From Psychrobacter sp. AH5 (lineage in GTDB: Bacteria; Pseudomonadota; Gammaproteobacteria; Pseudomonadales; Moraxellaceae), in NCBI RefSeq assembly GCF_040371085.1, contig NZ_JAMBMT010000001.1, positions 1,550,001 through 1,614,000 on the forward strand: a DNA stretch of 64,000 nucleotides. The letters are read 5' to 3'. The notes under the pieces are model-generated. The model was not told the origin of the DNA and did not search any database. It saw only the letters and a list, made by a program, of their open reading frames with translations. Below, one piece after another: positions 19,765 through 28,231 of this stretch. The translations under genes and the position numbers were made by a program. Every line of letters begins with the position of its first letter. Position 1 is the stretch's first letter.

Positions 19765-20283
19765 TCAATGGCGCTCTAATAAGAGCTGTACCCGCGAATA
19801 CATAATCAAAGAAACACCGTTAGAGATTAGCTCAATCGCTAGTAATACGCCAAGGGTATAGATTGAGGATTGCGGATAGCCACTAAAAATAAGAATCGCT
19901 AAGGCTATAGAGATTAGGCCTGATAATAATACCGGTACAAAAGCAGGACTACCTTTGAGGCCAAAAGCTACCACCATTCTAACTAGACCTGTCGCCATAA
20001 ATAAAATAGCGATCGCCATGGTCAAAGTTAAGATGCCTTGCATAGGGTTTTGTAATAGCTCAATACCAATAAACACGCCCAATACCCCACCTAGAGCAGC
20101 TAGAACTTTACCACTGGTACTAGGCGCACGAAACAGCGCTATAAATTGTAATATACCAACAAATAAAAAGATAAAGCCTGCCAACTGCTCAGCGGCAAAA
20201 CTTGCACTAAGCGGATTGAATAAAGCAAATATCCCCCCAAGAATACTAATAACACCAATCACTAGCCATAAAGTCCGACTCAT
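19765..20283 (-). CDS. HdeD/DUF308-family integral membrane protein
   Basis: The protein has 172 residues with about six hydrophobic helices. It starts SRTLWLVIGVISILGGIFALFNP, which is typical of HdeD/DUF308 proteins where each helix pair begins with a similar W-x-G-x3-I/L pattern. In E. coli, HdeD contributes to acid resistance at high cell density. Whether this protein does so is not known. It is a single gene with no visible operon partner. Confidence 0.85.
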   Translation of the reverse strand: MSRTLWLVIGVISILGGIFALFNPLSASFAAEQLAGFIFLFVGILQFIALFRAPSTSGKVLAALGGVLGVFIGIELLQNPMQGILTLTMAIAILFMATGLVRMVVAFGLKGSPAFVPVLLSGLISIALAILIFSGYPQSSIYTLGVLLAIELISNGVSLIMYSRVQLLLERH

Positions 20284-20461
20284 AAGACAACCTTAGTTAC
20301 CATTTAATAATCGATAAATTATACCCTTAACGATAATTTTTGTTGTCAGCTAGTGGTAATGGCTTTGTTCCATCCTGTTAATAGTAAAGTTTCGTCATTG
20401 AATTAGGCTGATAACTCTGCTAACTGCGGGCAAACATCAGTTAACAATTAAAAAATTCTAG

Positions 20462-21028
20462 TTATTTATTAGCAGTTATAGTCATAAGCTCTAAAGTGCT
20501 AAGCTCACCATAAGCCGCAGCAGAGTGCCAATCGCTAGCCAGCTGCGGTATAGGCTGATGATTGACTAGCATTTTGGCGGCGTTAATCCAGCCTCCATGT
20601 CCAACCGCTAAGATAGGCTCATCATCATGTGCTCGCGTCTTTAGCCAGTGCTCTACTCGAGTAAATAACTGCGTTAGACTCTCACCCGTTTCAAAATTAA
20701 AATCGGTAAAATGATCGCACCACTCGTCAATCTCTTGCTTAGTAATGTGCTGCCAAGCCTGCCCATCCCACGCACCAAAATTAAGCTCAGATAACTCACC
20801 AGCCATATTTAATTGAAAACCTCGCTGCGCCAATATCTCACCGACTTTTAATGAGCGCTGTAGCGGACTAACCCAAATCACTTTAGGCAATTTATGCACA
20901 CAAGCAAAGCGCTCGATCTGATTGGCCAAACGTTTCAGCTTGCGCCGATCAACTGTCATATCTGTTTGCCCCAGACAAATGCCCTTTGCTGCAACTGGTT
21001 TAGGATGACGCCAGATATAGAGTTTCAT
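20462..21028 (-). CDS. cobC: Histidine phosphatase family protein, probable alpha-ribazole phosphatase (CobC-like)
   Basis: This is a phosphoglycerate-mutase-fold phosphatase of 188 residues. The catalytic histidine lies in LYIWRHPKP at the N-terminus (RHP rather than the common RHG). It is followed by CLGQTDM, the arginine motif SPLQRSLKVGEIL, the ELNFGAWDGQAW motif and the second histidine in LAVGHGGWI. The order and the ELNFGxWDG wording point to CobC, which removes phosphate from alpha-ribazole-5-phosphate or from cobalamin-5-phosphate. It lies downstream of cobS and cobT on the same strand, which supports that role. A repeat-bearing gap of 178 bases lies between it and cobS. Confidence 0.82.
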   Translation of the reverse strand: MKLYIWRHPKPVAAKGICLGQTDMTVDRRKLKRLANQIERFACVHKLPKVIWVSPLQRSLKVGEILAQRGFQLNMAGELSELNFGAWDGQAWQHITKQEIDEWCDHFTDFNFETGESLTQLFTRVEHWLKTRAHDDEPILAVGHGGWINAAKMLVNHQPIPQLASDWHSAAAYGELSTLELMTITANK

Positions 21029-21099
21029 TAAGAATAATCCTCATAAATATCACTTTAAAAAACCTATTTATAGCCAGTTGAAAGTAAAACTGTTATAGA

Positions 21100-21210
21100 T
21101 TTAAGCGCGCTACTGGTATAAATTTTGCTGGCGTGCTGCTTGCATTCGAGCCTGCACAAAATTCATCCCAGCAGCGCTATGTCATTTTTAAAGTGTATCG
21201 ACTATATCAA
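21100..21210. repeat. Dispersed intergenic repeat, copy B
   Basis: This is the second copy of the element seen at 14112-14240, in the same orientation. It contains ACTGGTATAAATTTT, GCGTGCTG, CCTGCACAAAATTCATCCC, AGCAGCGCTATG, TTTTTAAAGTG and TCGACTATATCA. The outer arms (CTGGTATAAATTTT and AAAATTCATCCCAG) are imperfectly complementary. The right end supplies the cobS stop codon (TGA on the minus strand at 21207-21209). Confidence 0.75.
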
Positions 21211-22076
21211 AAAGGTAGAGTGGCGGCCAATCCTGCATAAATAGCCACTTCGCTTAACTGCTGAGTCGCGCCAAGTCCATCACCAGTATAACCCTGCAAA
21301 CGACGACGCAATAATCGGCGCATATAGTCGGTCGCTATCAGTGCTAGCGCTAATGCGAGCAGCCCTTGCCAAATACTAATTTGCTTAATAGCGTCAGGAA
21401 AGATTAGTCCAATTAAAACCAGCCCAATCACTACCCAACTACTAGCAAATAGCGCTTGTATCGGGGTTAACTGCTGCGCCATCGGTTTGGCTTTGGCGTG
21501 ACGGGTATCGCCGCCATAAGGCAATAGTGCTATTAGGCTGATACAAAGCAAGCGTGAGGCGCTATGAGCGATAATCAAAGCGACCACGGTGACAGGTATC
21601 GGCATAGTCGCTAGCAAGGTGATTTTGATTAGTAGCGCGGAGACCAAACCCAAAACCCCATAAGTACCTAAGCGCGAGTCTTTCATAATCTCCAAGGTAC
21701 GCTTGCGAGTCAGACCACCGCCAAGCCCATCACAAGTATCGGCAAGGCCATCTTCATGAAAAGCACCTGTCAGCCGAATACCAAAAACCGTACTAATCAC
21801 TGCGCCAACTAATGGATTAAACCCTATACTGGTTAGCCAAAACACGCCTGCACATAGTAGCCCAACCATTAAACCGACGGCAGGAAAATGACGACTACTT
21901 TGATGCAGCCAATCAGGCTCATAATGAGTAAATGCAGGTACAGGCAAGCGCGTTAAAAACTGCATGGCGACTAATAAAAGCGTCCATTCGTGCTTAAAGC
22001 GTCTCCAAGCACTCATTTTGTTATCTAAATTAGCTTTTGGTCTACGCGGTTTAAATAGCTTGGGTAGCGGTGACAT
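21207..22076 (-). CDS. cobS: Adenosylcobinamide-GDP ribazoletransferase
   Basis: CobS joins adenosylcobinamide-GDP to alpha-ribazole (or its phosphate) at the inner membrane, the last assembly step of the cobalamin nucleotide loop. The signature FHEDGLADTCDGLGGG is at about residues 106-121, and RLGTYGVLGLV follows. Several hydrophobic helices are visible. There is an N-terminal basic extension of about 25 residues before AMQFLTRLPVP. The start ATG overlaps the cobT stop, so the pair is translationally coupled. At 289 residues it is slightly long because of that extension. Confidence 0.95.
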   Translation of the reverse strand: MSPLPKLFKPRRPKANLDNKMSAWRRFKHEWTLLLVAMQFLTRLPVPAFTHYEPDWLHQSSRHFPAVGLMVGLLCAGVFWLTSIGFNPLVGAVISTVFGIRLTGAFHEDGLADTCDGLGGGLTRKRTLEIMKDSRLGTYGVLGLVSALLIKITLLATMPIPVTVVALIIAHSASRLLCISLIALLPYGGDTRHAKAKPMAQQLTPIQALFASSWVVIGLVLIGLIFPDAIKQISIWQGLLALALALIATDYMRRLLRRRLQGYTGDGLGATQQLSEVAIYAGLAATLPF

Positions 22077-23161
22077 TATTGGTTTTTCTCGCTATTGTTG
22101 TTCGCACTACTGTTTTTTTCACTACTATTTTTCTCGCTAATGCCGGCATCACTAAAACTTGCCATCTCATTGATAATCGCGCAGGCTGATTGTAATAGCG
22201 GATAAGCTAACGCCGCGCCGCTACCCTCGCCTAAGCGCATTTGCATATCAAGTAGCGGCTCAGCATTTAATAGCTTTAATAATTGCGCATGACCCGGCTC
22301 GACTGAATGATGAGCGAATACTGCATATTGAACAACTCCTGGCGCGAGACGCTCGGCCACTAATAAGGACACGCTAGCGATAAAACCATCGATTAACAAT
22401 ATCCGTCTATCACTAGCCGCTTGTATTAGCGCTCCTACCATCATCGCAATCTCAAGCCCGCCCAAAGCCGCGAGTGCTGCAAATGGCGATTTAGCCTTAC
22501 GATGAAACTGTAGCACTTGGCTGAGTATCTGCTGTTTATGTTTGAGTCCTGCATCATCAAGCCCTGTACCACGGCCGATACAATCGGCTATTGGCAAATC
22601 GCCTAAACGTGCAAGCAACAGACTTGCCGCTGAAGTATTGCCAATGCCCATCTCCCCGACGATTAGCAAATTACCGGTTAGCTGTTTGGCCACGCTCATA
22701 CCATTATTAAGCGCCAGCAAACACTCCTCGTCTGTCATCGCAGGCTCAGTTAGCGCGTCCCGACTGCCCTTTTTAACCTTATAGCCACTGAGTAATTGCG
22801 GATGCGTATCAAAATCGGCATCAACGCCGGCGTCCACAACCTTAAGCTCGATATCATGCTGACGCGCTAATACATTAATAGCCGCGCCGCCATTTAGGAA
22901 GTTATGCACCATTTGCGCGGTTACCGCACTAGGAAAGGCTGAAGTGCCATGCTTAGTCAAGCCATGATCGGCGGCAAACACTCTTATCTGCGGCTGCTCA
23001 ATCTGCGGCTGAGTGCTGCCTTGGATCATACCTAGTTGCAGACCAAGCGACTCTAAGCGCCCAAGCGCGCCGAGTGGTTTTGTCTTATTATCGATAATCT
23101 GCTTGAGCTGCTGATAAAGTTGCTCATTGGCAACAGCGGTAATGTTTGGAGGTGTCATCAA
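22076..23161 (-). CDS. cobT: Nicotinate-nucleotide--dimethylbenzimidazole phosphoribosyltransferase
   Basis: CobT makes alpha-ribazole-5-phosphate from dimethylbenzimidazole and nicotinate mononucleotide. Characteristic segments are TKPLGALGRLE near residue 30, FAADHGLTKHG near 65, NFLNGGAAINVLA, GEMGIGNTSAASLL near 168, and the catalytic glutamate region MRLGEGSGAALAYPLL near 310. The C-terminus carries a low-complexity tail of E, K, N and S (GISEKNSSEKNSS) that is not part of the enzyme fold. No cobalamin riboswitch is evident upstream: only about 40 bases precede the divergent gene region. With cobS and cobC it forms a nucleotide-loop salvage set. Confidence 0.96.
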   Translation of the reverse strand: MMTPPNITAVANEQLYQQLKQIIDNKTKPLGALGRLESLGLQLGMIQGSTQPQIEQPQIRVFAADHGLTKHGTSAFPSAVTAQMVHNFLNGGAAINVLARQHDIELKVVDAGVDADFDTHPQLLSGYKVKKGSRDALTEPAMTDEECLLALNNGMSVAKQLTGNLLIVGEMGIGNTSAASLLLARLGDLPIADCIGRGTGLDDAGLKHKQQILSQVLQFHRKAKSPFAALAALGGLEIAMMVGALIQAASDRRILLIDGFIASVSLLVAERLAPGVVQYAVFAHHSVEPGHAQLLKLLNAEPLLDMQMRLGEGSGAALAYPLLQSACAIINEMASFSDAGISEKNSSEKNSSANNNSEKNQ

Positions 23162-23282
23162 TGGTTAATCTTAGTTATTCAATAAATAAAAATAGCTGAC
23201 TATGGTAGCAGATTATTTTACTGATAATGCTATGATTGACAGACTTAACCACCTTTACCTTTATATGATAAAAGAGCTCTCA

Positions 23283-24488
23283 ATGAATATCTTAATCGCA
23301 CCCGACTCTTTTAAAGAAAGCCTTGATGCTATAGACGTTTGCCGCGCTATTGAGTCAGGGTTTAGACAAGTTTTTGCAGAGGCGAATTATACGCTACTGC
23401 CGATGGCAGACGGCGGCGAAGGCACTACAAGCGTCATATCCTACGCGCTTAAAGGACGCTGGATGACAGCCACCGTCCACGATCCGCTGATGCGGCCTAT
23501 TACGGCCAAATATCTGCTGTTAGCTGATAACACCGCTGTGATAGAAATCGCTGCAGCGTGCGGGTTGGCTTTATTGACAGACGCCGAGCGTAACCCTTTA
23601 ATCACCAGTAGTTATGGCGTCGGCGAGCTGATCTTAGCTGCTTTAGCTAACGGGGCACAGCGTTTTATCATTGGCCTTGGCGGCAGCGCCACCAATGACG
23701 CGGGGCTTGGTATGTTAACCGCGTTGGGTATCAGGTTTTATGATAGCGATAATAATGAATTAGCGCCAGGCGGATCGCAACTAGCCAATTTGCAGCGAAT
23801 AGATAGCTCGACTATGCACGCAAACATTAAACAAATCTTATCGCAAGAAACAACGGCTTTTAGAGTGGCTTGTGATGTAACCAATCCTTTATACGGTAGC
23901 AATGGTGCCAGCAACATTTTTGGCCCGCAAAAAGGCGCTGATAAGCAGCAAGTTAAGATCTTAGATAAAGCGTTAGCGCATTTTGCCGATATTTTTATAG
24001 CTCAAAACGCGCAAGGCAATGCTCATAAAAACTATCACAATACTGCAGGTGCAGGCGCTGCGGGCGGACTGGGGTTTGCCTTAATGGCTTTTTTAAATGC
24101 AGAGTTGCAATCTGGATTTGATATTGTCGCTAAGGCAACTGATCTTGCTGCGCATATTGCTAAAGCTGATTTAATTATCACAGGAGAGGGCAAGCTTGAC
24201 GCGCAAACCACGATGGGTAAAGTGGCAGGCGCTATCCACAAGCTGGCGAAAGCTCAGCAAAAACCTGTGATCGCTATTTGCGGCGCGGTTGATCGGCCCA
24301 AAAGCGCCTCTGCTTTAAACGCGGCTCAAAACCAAGATTTTGCGGTAATTCTGCCTAGTATTCAAAAGCTTAGCACTATCGATGAAGTACTAAAAAACGG
24401 CTACGATAATATCGAAACCACTGCCGCAAACTTGGCAGCAGCGCTACGCCTAGGTCAACAGCTCAGTAATAAAGCTCCTAAACTATAG
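23283..24488 (+). CDS. garK: Glycerate kinase
   Basis: This kinase phosphorylates glycerate to phosphoglycerate. Family motifs are LIAPDSFKESLDA at the N-terminus, LPMADGGEGTTSV, the IGLGGSATNDAGLGML loop near residue 130, CDVTNPLYGSNGASNIFGPQKGA, GAGAAGGLGFAL, and LIITGEGKLDAQT near 300. I chose ATG 23283 because the family begins MNILIAPDSFK; the longer frame from 23202 adds 27 residues with no match. The length of about 401 is somewhat above the family average. It is divergent from cobT. The assignment to garK versus glxK is not resolved. Confidence 0.92.
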   Translation: MNILIAPDSFKESLDAIDVCRAIESGFRQVFAEANYTLLPMADGGEGTTSVISYALKGRWMTATVHDPLMRPITAKYLLLADNTAVIEIAAACGLALLTDAERNPLITSSYGVGELILAALANGAQRFIIGLGGSATNDAGLGMLTALGIRFYDSDNNELAPGGSQLANLQRIDSSTMHANIKQILSQETTAFRVACDVTNPLYGSNGASNIFGPQKGADKQQVKILDKALAHFADIFIAQNAQGNAHKNYHNTAGAGAAGGLGFALMAFLNAELQSGFDIVAKATDLAAHIAKADLIITGEGKLDAQTTMGKVAGAIHKLAKAQQKPVIAICGAVDRPKSASALNAAQNQDFAVILPSIQKLSTIDEVLKNGYDNIETTAANLAAALRLGQQLSNKAPKL

Positions 24489-24528
24489 CCTAAATAATAG
24501 ACTCGTATTGATCTCAACCATATTTTCA

Positions 24529-24564
24529 TAAAAAATACCCCTTAACTAGATAATAGCTAAGGGG
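24529..24564 (-). terminator. Terminator for the acetyl-CoA hydrolase/transferase gene
   Basis: CCCCTTA (24538-24544) pairs with TAAGGGG (24558-24564). Read on the minus strand, the hairpin is followed by TATTTTTTAT. It lies just after the minus-strand stop at 24607. Confidence 0.82.
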
Positions 24565-24606
24565 CATTGTCATAAACTGAGCGAATTAGGACTAAGCTTT
24601 TTGCGC

Positions 24607-26133
24607 TTATTTAATACGCATATCACCAGTTTCGACGAAACGCTGATGCCATGACAAGGCTTCTGTCAAGATATGCGGCGTGTGCAGAGATCCTGCTTTT
24701 TGAGCGCGGTCATAGTAGTCTTGGAGCATAGGACGATAATCAGGATGCGCGCACTTATCGATAATCAGCTGGGCACGCTGACGCGGCGACTTACCACGCA
24801 GATCAGCAAAGCCTTGCTCAGTCACCAAGAACATCACATCATGCTCAGTATGGTCGTGATGCGAGACCATAGGTACGATGGCTGAGATCGCGCCGCCTTT
24901 CGCGGTTGATGGGCTCACAAAAAATGAGAAATGCGAGTTACGGGTAAAGTCGCCAGAACCACCGATACCATTCATCATCTTCGTACCCATGATGTGGGTT
25001 GAGTTGACGTTACCATAGATGTCCGCTTCAATCATCGCATTCATCGCGATAATACCTAAACGGCGAATCACTTCTGGATGATTGGTATACTCTTGGGGAC
25101 GCAGGATCAGCTTGTTACGCAAAAACTCAATATTATCATTAAAGCGTTGTAGCGCATCAGGACTGAACGATAATGCCGTGGCAGATGCTGAGGTCATCTT
25201 ACCGCTTAGCACTAGATCAAGCATACCATCTTGCAGAACTTCGGTATAACCCATCAAGTTATCAAACGGGCTATCTTGAAGACCCATTAACACCGCATTT
25301 GCCACGTTACCAACGCCAGATTGTAGCGGTAGTAAGTTTTTAGGCAAACGGCCTTGTTTGACTTCATGATCCAAAAACTCAATGATTTGTGAAGCGATGG
25401 TTTTTGAATTTTCATCAGGATCAGCGAATTTACTATTGCGATCAGGCGCGTCAGTCATGACGATACCGATAATCTTATCAAGATCACACTCTAAGTACGG
25501 CGTACCAATACGGTTAGCAGACTCAACGATAGGAATCGGCTGACGATGCGGCGGCTCGCCCATGTCTTCTGGAATGTCATGCATGTTCTCTAACATCATA
25601 TTTTGACGCGCATTGACTTCAATGATGACTTTTTTGGCAGATTTGAGCCACTGATTATTGGTGCCGATACCCATTGAAGGAATGATTTTTCCTTCAGACG
25701 TAATAGCGGTCGCTTCAATCAAGGCGATGTCCATATCACCATAAAAACCAAAGCGTACTTGCTGCTCAAAATGTGATAAATGCATATCAACATAATCGGT
25801 TTGACCGGCGTTAATATTGTTACGCATTACTGGATCAGACTGGAAAGGAGCACGGAAATTAACACAGTTTGCTTCTGCCAATACGCCATCACAGTCATGA
25901 GCAGTTGAGGCACCTGTTAGCATACCGATGCTAAATTCTTCGCCATTCGCGTGAGCCGCTTTTGCGCGATTAGCAATAGCCGTTGGTACGAATTTAGGAT
26001 AGCCTGCACCGGTAAACCCTGCAATACCAAGAGTCATACCGTTTTTTACAAATGAGGCCGCCTCTTCAGCAGACATAATCTTTTCACGTAAACCTTCGTG
26101 TTGTACGCGTTGTTCATGGTTGTTTGAGCTCAT
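24607..26133 (-). CDS. Acetyl-CoA hydrolase/transferase family protein (succinyl-CoA:acetate CoA-transferase type)
   Basis: The protein has 508 residues and belongs to the class I CoA-transferases of the Ach1/AarC/Cat1 group. Visible motifs are GMTLGIAGFTGAGYPKFVP near 32, MLTGASTAHDCDG near 72, LPLQSGVGNVANAVL near 265, SFSPDALQRFNDN near 323, and the C-terminal GIGGSGDFTRNSHFSFFVSPSTAKGGAISAIVPMVSHHDHTEHD. It interconverts acetate/acetyl-CoA with succinate/succinyl-CoA or hydrolyses acetyl-CoA; the split cannot be decided from sequence. It is a single gene with its own terminator. It probably balances acetyl-CoA and succinyl-CoA pools during growth on fatty acids or acetate. Confidence 0.9.
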   Translation of the reverse strand: MSSNNHEQRVQHEGLREKIMSAEEAASFVKNGMTLGIAGFTGAGYPKFVPTAIANRAKAAHANGEEFSIGMLTGASTAHDCDGVLAEANCVNFRAPFQSDPVMRNNINAGQTDYVDMHLSHFEQQVRFGFYGDMDIALIEATAITSEGKIIPSMGIGTNNQWLKSAKKVIIEVNARQNMMLENMHDIPEDMGEPPHRQPIPIVESANRIGTPYLECDLDKIIGIVMTDAPDRNSKFADPDENSKTIASQIIEFLDHEVKQGRLPKNLLPLQSGVGNVANAVLMGLQDSPFDNLMGYTEVLQDGMLDLVLSGKMTSASATALSFSPDALQRFNDNIEFLRNKLILRPQEYTNHPEVIRRLGIIAMNAMIEADIYGNVNSTHIMGTKMMNGIGGSGDFTRNSHFSFFVSPSTAKGGAISAIVPMVSHHDHTEHDVMFLVTEQGFADLRGKSPRQRAQLIIDKCAHPDYRPMLQDYYDRAQKAGSLHTPHILTEALSWHQRFVETGDMRIK

Positions 26134-26319
26134 ATTTTTATCCTAATAACTTCCTTATTAATGTTAACCCCTATTTGAGCAATAAGGGCCTGTTGAGAAG
26201 AGGTATATAATACAACCTCATCTCGTCTGTCAAACCACTACATCATAAAATATAAACAGCAACTACTAGCTGGCATAAAACAAAGTAGCCTGATTATTAC
26301 TTTGACTATTACGCTTACC

Positions 26320-26748
26320 TTATATTTTCTGTGCCAATAGTTTAGCAAGCAATTCGTCTATTTCAACCTTAAATTCCTTATCTTCGATCTTATTTGCTGA
26401 TATTTTTGCATTTTCTAAGCTTTTTATCGCCGCATCCGTCTGAGCTAGCTCAATTTGTAGTACCGCCATAGAAAAAGCGATAGAGGCTAGATGATCTTTT
26501 GAATTGATAGCGGCCGCTTTGGCTAATGCTTTTTCATAAATTACTAACGCTTGGTCCAGATCTTCGGTAAAATCTGCCAAAGTCTCCCACTGCTCGGGAT
26601 GATCTTTATCGCTATTTTCATTATCGGTACAAATCGCTTGCAAGTCGCCATACAATTTATCAAAAGCGGCTTGATCGCCTATACGGTCAGCCTCAAGTAG
26701 CTCTTCGGCTAAGATATAAATAGCCTTATAAATTTTGGTATTAATCAT
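26320..26748 (-). CDS. Small TPR-like hypothetical protein
   Basis: This 142-residue soluble protein is rich in alanine, glutamate and lysine and is predicted to be all-helical. Repeated helix-pair wording (DLDQALVIYEKALAKAAAI, then SIAFSMAVLQIELAQTDAAIKSLENAKISA) suggests two or three tetratricopeptide-like repeats. There is no signal peptide. It is not recognised beyond that. It starts at ATG 26748 and stands alone between the CoA-transferase and a lipoprotein gene. Confidence 0.7.
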   Translation of the reverse strand: MINTKIYKAIYILAEELLEADRIGDQAAFDKLYGDLQAICTDNENSDKDHPEQWETLADFTEDLDQALVIYEKALAKAAAINSKDHLASIAFSMAVLQIELAQTDAAIKSLENAKISANKIEDKEFKVEIDELLAKLLAQKI

Positions 26749-26881
26749 GGTATTACCTTTATAGACAAGAGCTTTTTATTAATGAGAGCTTATGAGCAAA
26801 TAAAGAAGTATAACTTAAAACACGATATTGAGATACTTATTGTGACGTTTATAACCCGGTTAATAAAAATGAGAAGCCAGC

Positions 26882-26911
26882 AAAAAGGACAAGATTGTTT
26901 ATACCTTGCCC
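26882..26911 (-). terminator. Probable terminator of the DsrE-like lipoprotein gene
   Basis: GGACAAG (26887-26893) pairs with CTTGCCC (26905-26911), with one G-U pair. Read on the minus strand it is followed by TTTTT. It sits about 40 bases past the stop of the minus-strand gene ending at 26953. Confidence 0.65.
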
Positions 26912-26952
26912 TTGTTATTATGATAAGTCTTTATCGCTGTCAGCGCTATTAT

Positions 26953-27444
26953 CTAAAAGCTAACCACTTTTGTTGTAAGATCAGTGATCAGCTCAGCAAT
27001 ATCTGAGGGGTCTGCAGTGCCAACGCCCTCAATCAGTGCTGAGGGATCAAGCCCTTTACCCGGCAGATAAATCGCGCAGACTTCAACCTTAGTATTACTA
27101 TTCTCCATCACCGCTTTCATAAGGCCTTGTGGACTCATATTAAAAGGGGGCTGACCAGTAGTGGCGCTTGCTGGTGCATCACGCAGTGCCATATCACCCG
27201 CTTTACCGCAGAGTAATACTCGAGTATCTGCCCCTTGTTTTGCTGATTGCATAGTCAATACCATAGACATCAGCTGCACTTGGGGATCCTCTGAGGTCAC
27301 ATTAAATAGCACCGATGACTTAGCTACCGGGTCTTTCACTACAGGGGCAGCTTGAGGTTTTTGCACCATGGCATTGCTAGCGCTACAACCAATCATCAAC
27401 GAGGTTGCGCCTACTGCTAATAAAGCGGTCAGCATCTTTTTCAT
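26953..27444 (-). CDS. DsrE-like secreted protein with probable lipoprotein signal
   Basis: A signal sequence (KKMLTALLAVGATSLMIGC) ends in a lipobox-like IGCS. The rest reads like a DsrE/DsrF-type fold: LMSMVLTMQSAKQGADTRVLLCGKAGDMAL, then SPQGLMKAVMENSNTKVEVCAIYLPGKGL with two conserved-looking cysteines (CGKAG and VCAIY). Cytosolic DsrE proteins handle sulfur. Exported homologues are of unknown function. I chose ATG 27444 because GGAGAA lies about six bases upstream; an ATG at 27456 would add four residues. Confidence 0.72.
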   Translation of the reverse strand: MKKMLTALLAVGATSLMIGCSASNAMVQKPQAAPVVKDPVAKSSVLFNVTSEDPQVQLMSMVLTMQSAKQGADTRVLLCGKAGDMALRDAPASATTGQPPFNMSPQGLMKAVMENSNTKVEVCAIYLPGKGLDPSALIEGVGTADPSDIAELITDLTTKVVSF

Positions 27445-27579
27445 CGTCTTCTCCATTAAGGCTTATATTTAGGATTATTACTACTAGCTCATATTAAATA
27501 TAATATAAAAATATATAATATGGTTAACAGCATAACGCAAATCAAAACAATAAACGAGCCTTAAATAAGATTATTTAGC

Positions 27580-27734
27580 ACTAAAAACTTTGGTGGTGTG
27601 TCAAAAAGTATGCTGATTAAAATTTGAACAATTTTTGAAGCCTTGAAAGCCCTATAGAATCAGAGAACTTAGCATAGATTTCTTATTGACTTTTATCGCC
27701 AGCATACTTTTTAAAACACCACCAAAACTTTTAA
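27580..27734. mobile_element. MITE-like element with long terminal inverted repeats
   Basis: The left arm, about 35 bases, contains TTTGGTGGTGT and AAAAAGTATGCTG. The right arm contains CAGCATACTTTTT and ACACCACCAAAA and is its near-perfect reverse complement. About 85 bases without coding capacity lie between the arms. The size, arm length and intergenic position fit a miniature inverted-repeat element mobilised in trans. No transposase is present and target-site duplications are not clear. It accounts for most of the 320-base gap 27457-27779. Confidence 0.65.
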
Positions 27735-27779
27735 GATCTGCAACCATTATCTGCTTTGTGACTCGTTGACAATGGCTGT

Positions 27780-28121
27780 TTACTCAGCAGCGATAGCGAT
27801 CATCTCAACAAGTAGCTCAGGACGCGCGAGTGCCGACTCCCCGCAAGCGCGCGCAGGGGGCTCGATACCTTCAAACCAAGCATCATAAACCTCATTCATC
27901 GCTGCAAAGTCGGCCATATCTTTTACCCAAACGGTCATCGATAATAGCTTTGATTTATCGCTACCGACTTCTTCTAATAGTGTTTGGATCTTCTCAAGAC
28001 AAGTCAAAGTTTGCGCTTTGATATCGTCTTCTGCGTTACCTACTTGCCCGCACAGATAAATGGTTTTATTATAAATAACGGTTTTACTCATGCGCTGAGT
28101 GCTATGTAGCTTTTTAATCAT
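27780..28121 (-). CDS. RidA-family protein (enamine/imine deaminase type)
   Basis: The 113-residue YjgF/YER057c/UK114 protein starts with MIKKLHSTQRMSKTVIYNKTIYLCGQVG and has the family C-terminal PPARACGESALARPELLVEMIAIA. The conserved Arg and Glu that act on the imine carboxylate are visible in PARAC and VEMIA. RidA proteins hydrolyse reactive enamines/imines such as 2-aminoacrylate or products of amino-acid oxidation. It lies directly downstream of a D-amino-acid dehydrogenase, whose product is an imino acid, so a functional pairing is plausible. Confidence 0.9.
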   Translation of the reverse strand: MIKKLHSTQRMSKTVIYNKTIYLCGQVGNAEDDIKAQTLTCLEKIQTLLEEVGSDKSKLLSMTVWVKDMADFAAMNEVYDAWFEGIEPPARACGESALARPELLVEMIAIAAE

Positions 28122-28182
28122 TATCTATCCTTACTTTATAGAATTTTATTACGCAATCATTAAAAACAGCTAAAACGTGAAA

Positions 28183-28221
28183 GCCGCTATCTTAGAGCAT
28201 TACAAACTAAAAGATAGCGGC
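28183..28221 (-). terminator. Hairpin between the D-amino-acid dehydrogenase and RidA genes
   Basis: GCCGCTATCTT (28183-28193) pairs perfectly with AAGATAGCGGC (28211-28221). On the minus strand it is followed by a weak T-rich stretch (TTTCACGTTTT). It may be a partial terminator or a processing hairpin that sets the RidA expression ratio. Confidence 0.65.
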
Positions 28222-28231
28222 AAAACCAGTC

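Noticed and set aside
22076-24488. Cobalamin riboswitch near cobT
   Set aside because: Only about 40 bases precede the cobT start before the divergent region, too little for a B12 aptamer, and no B12-box-like sequence was noticed.
26782-27006. 74-residue plus-strand frame opposite the DsrE-like lipoprotein end
   Set aside because: It has no ribosome-binding site and no recognisable domain, and it overlaps the 3' end of a better-supported gene and its terminator.
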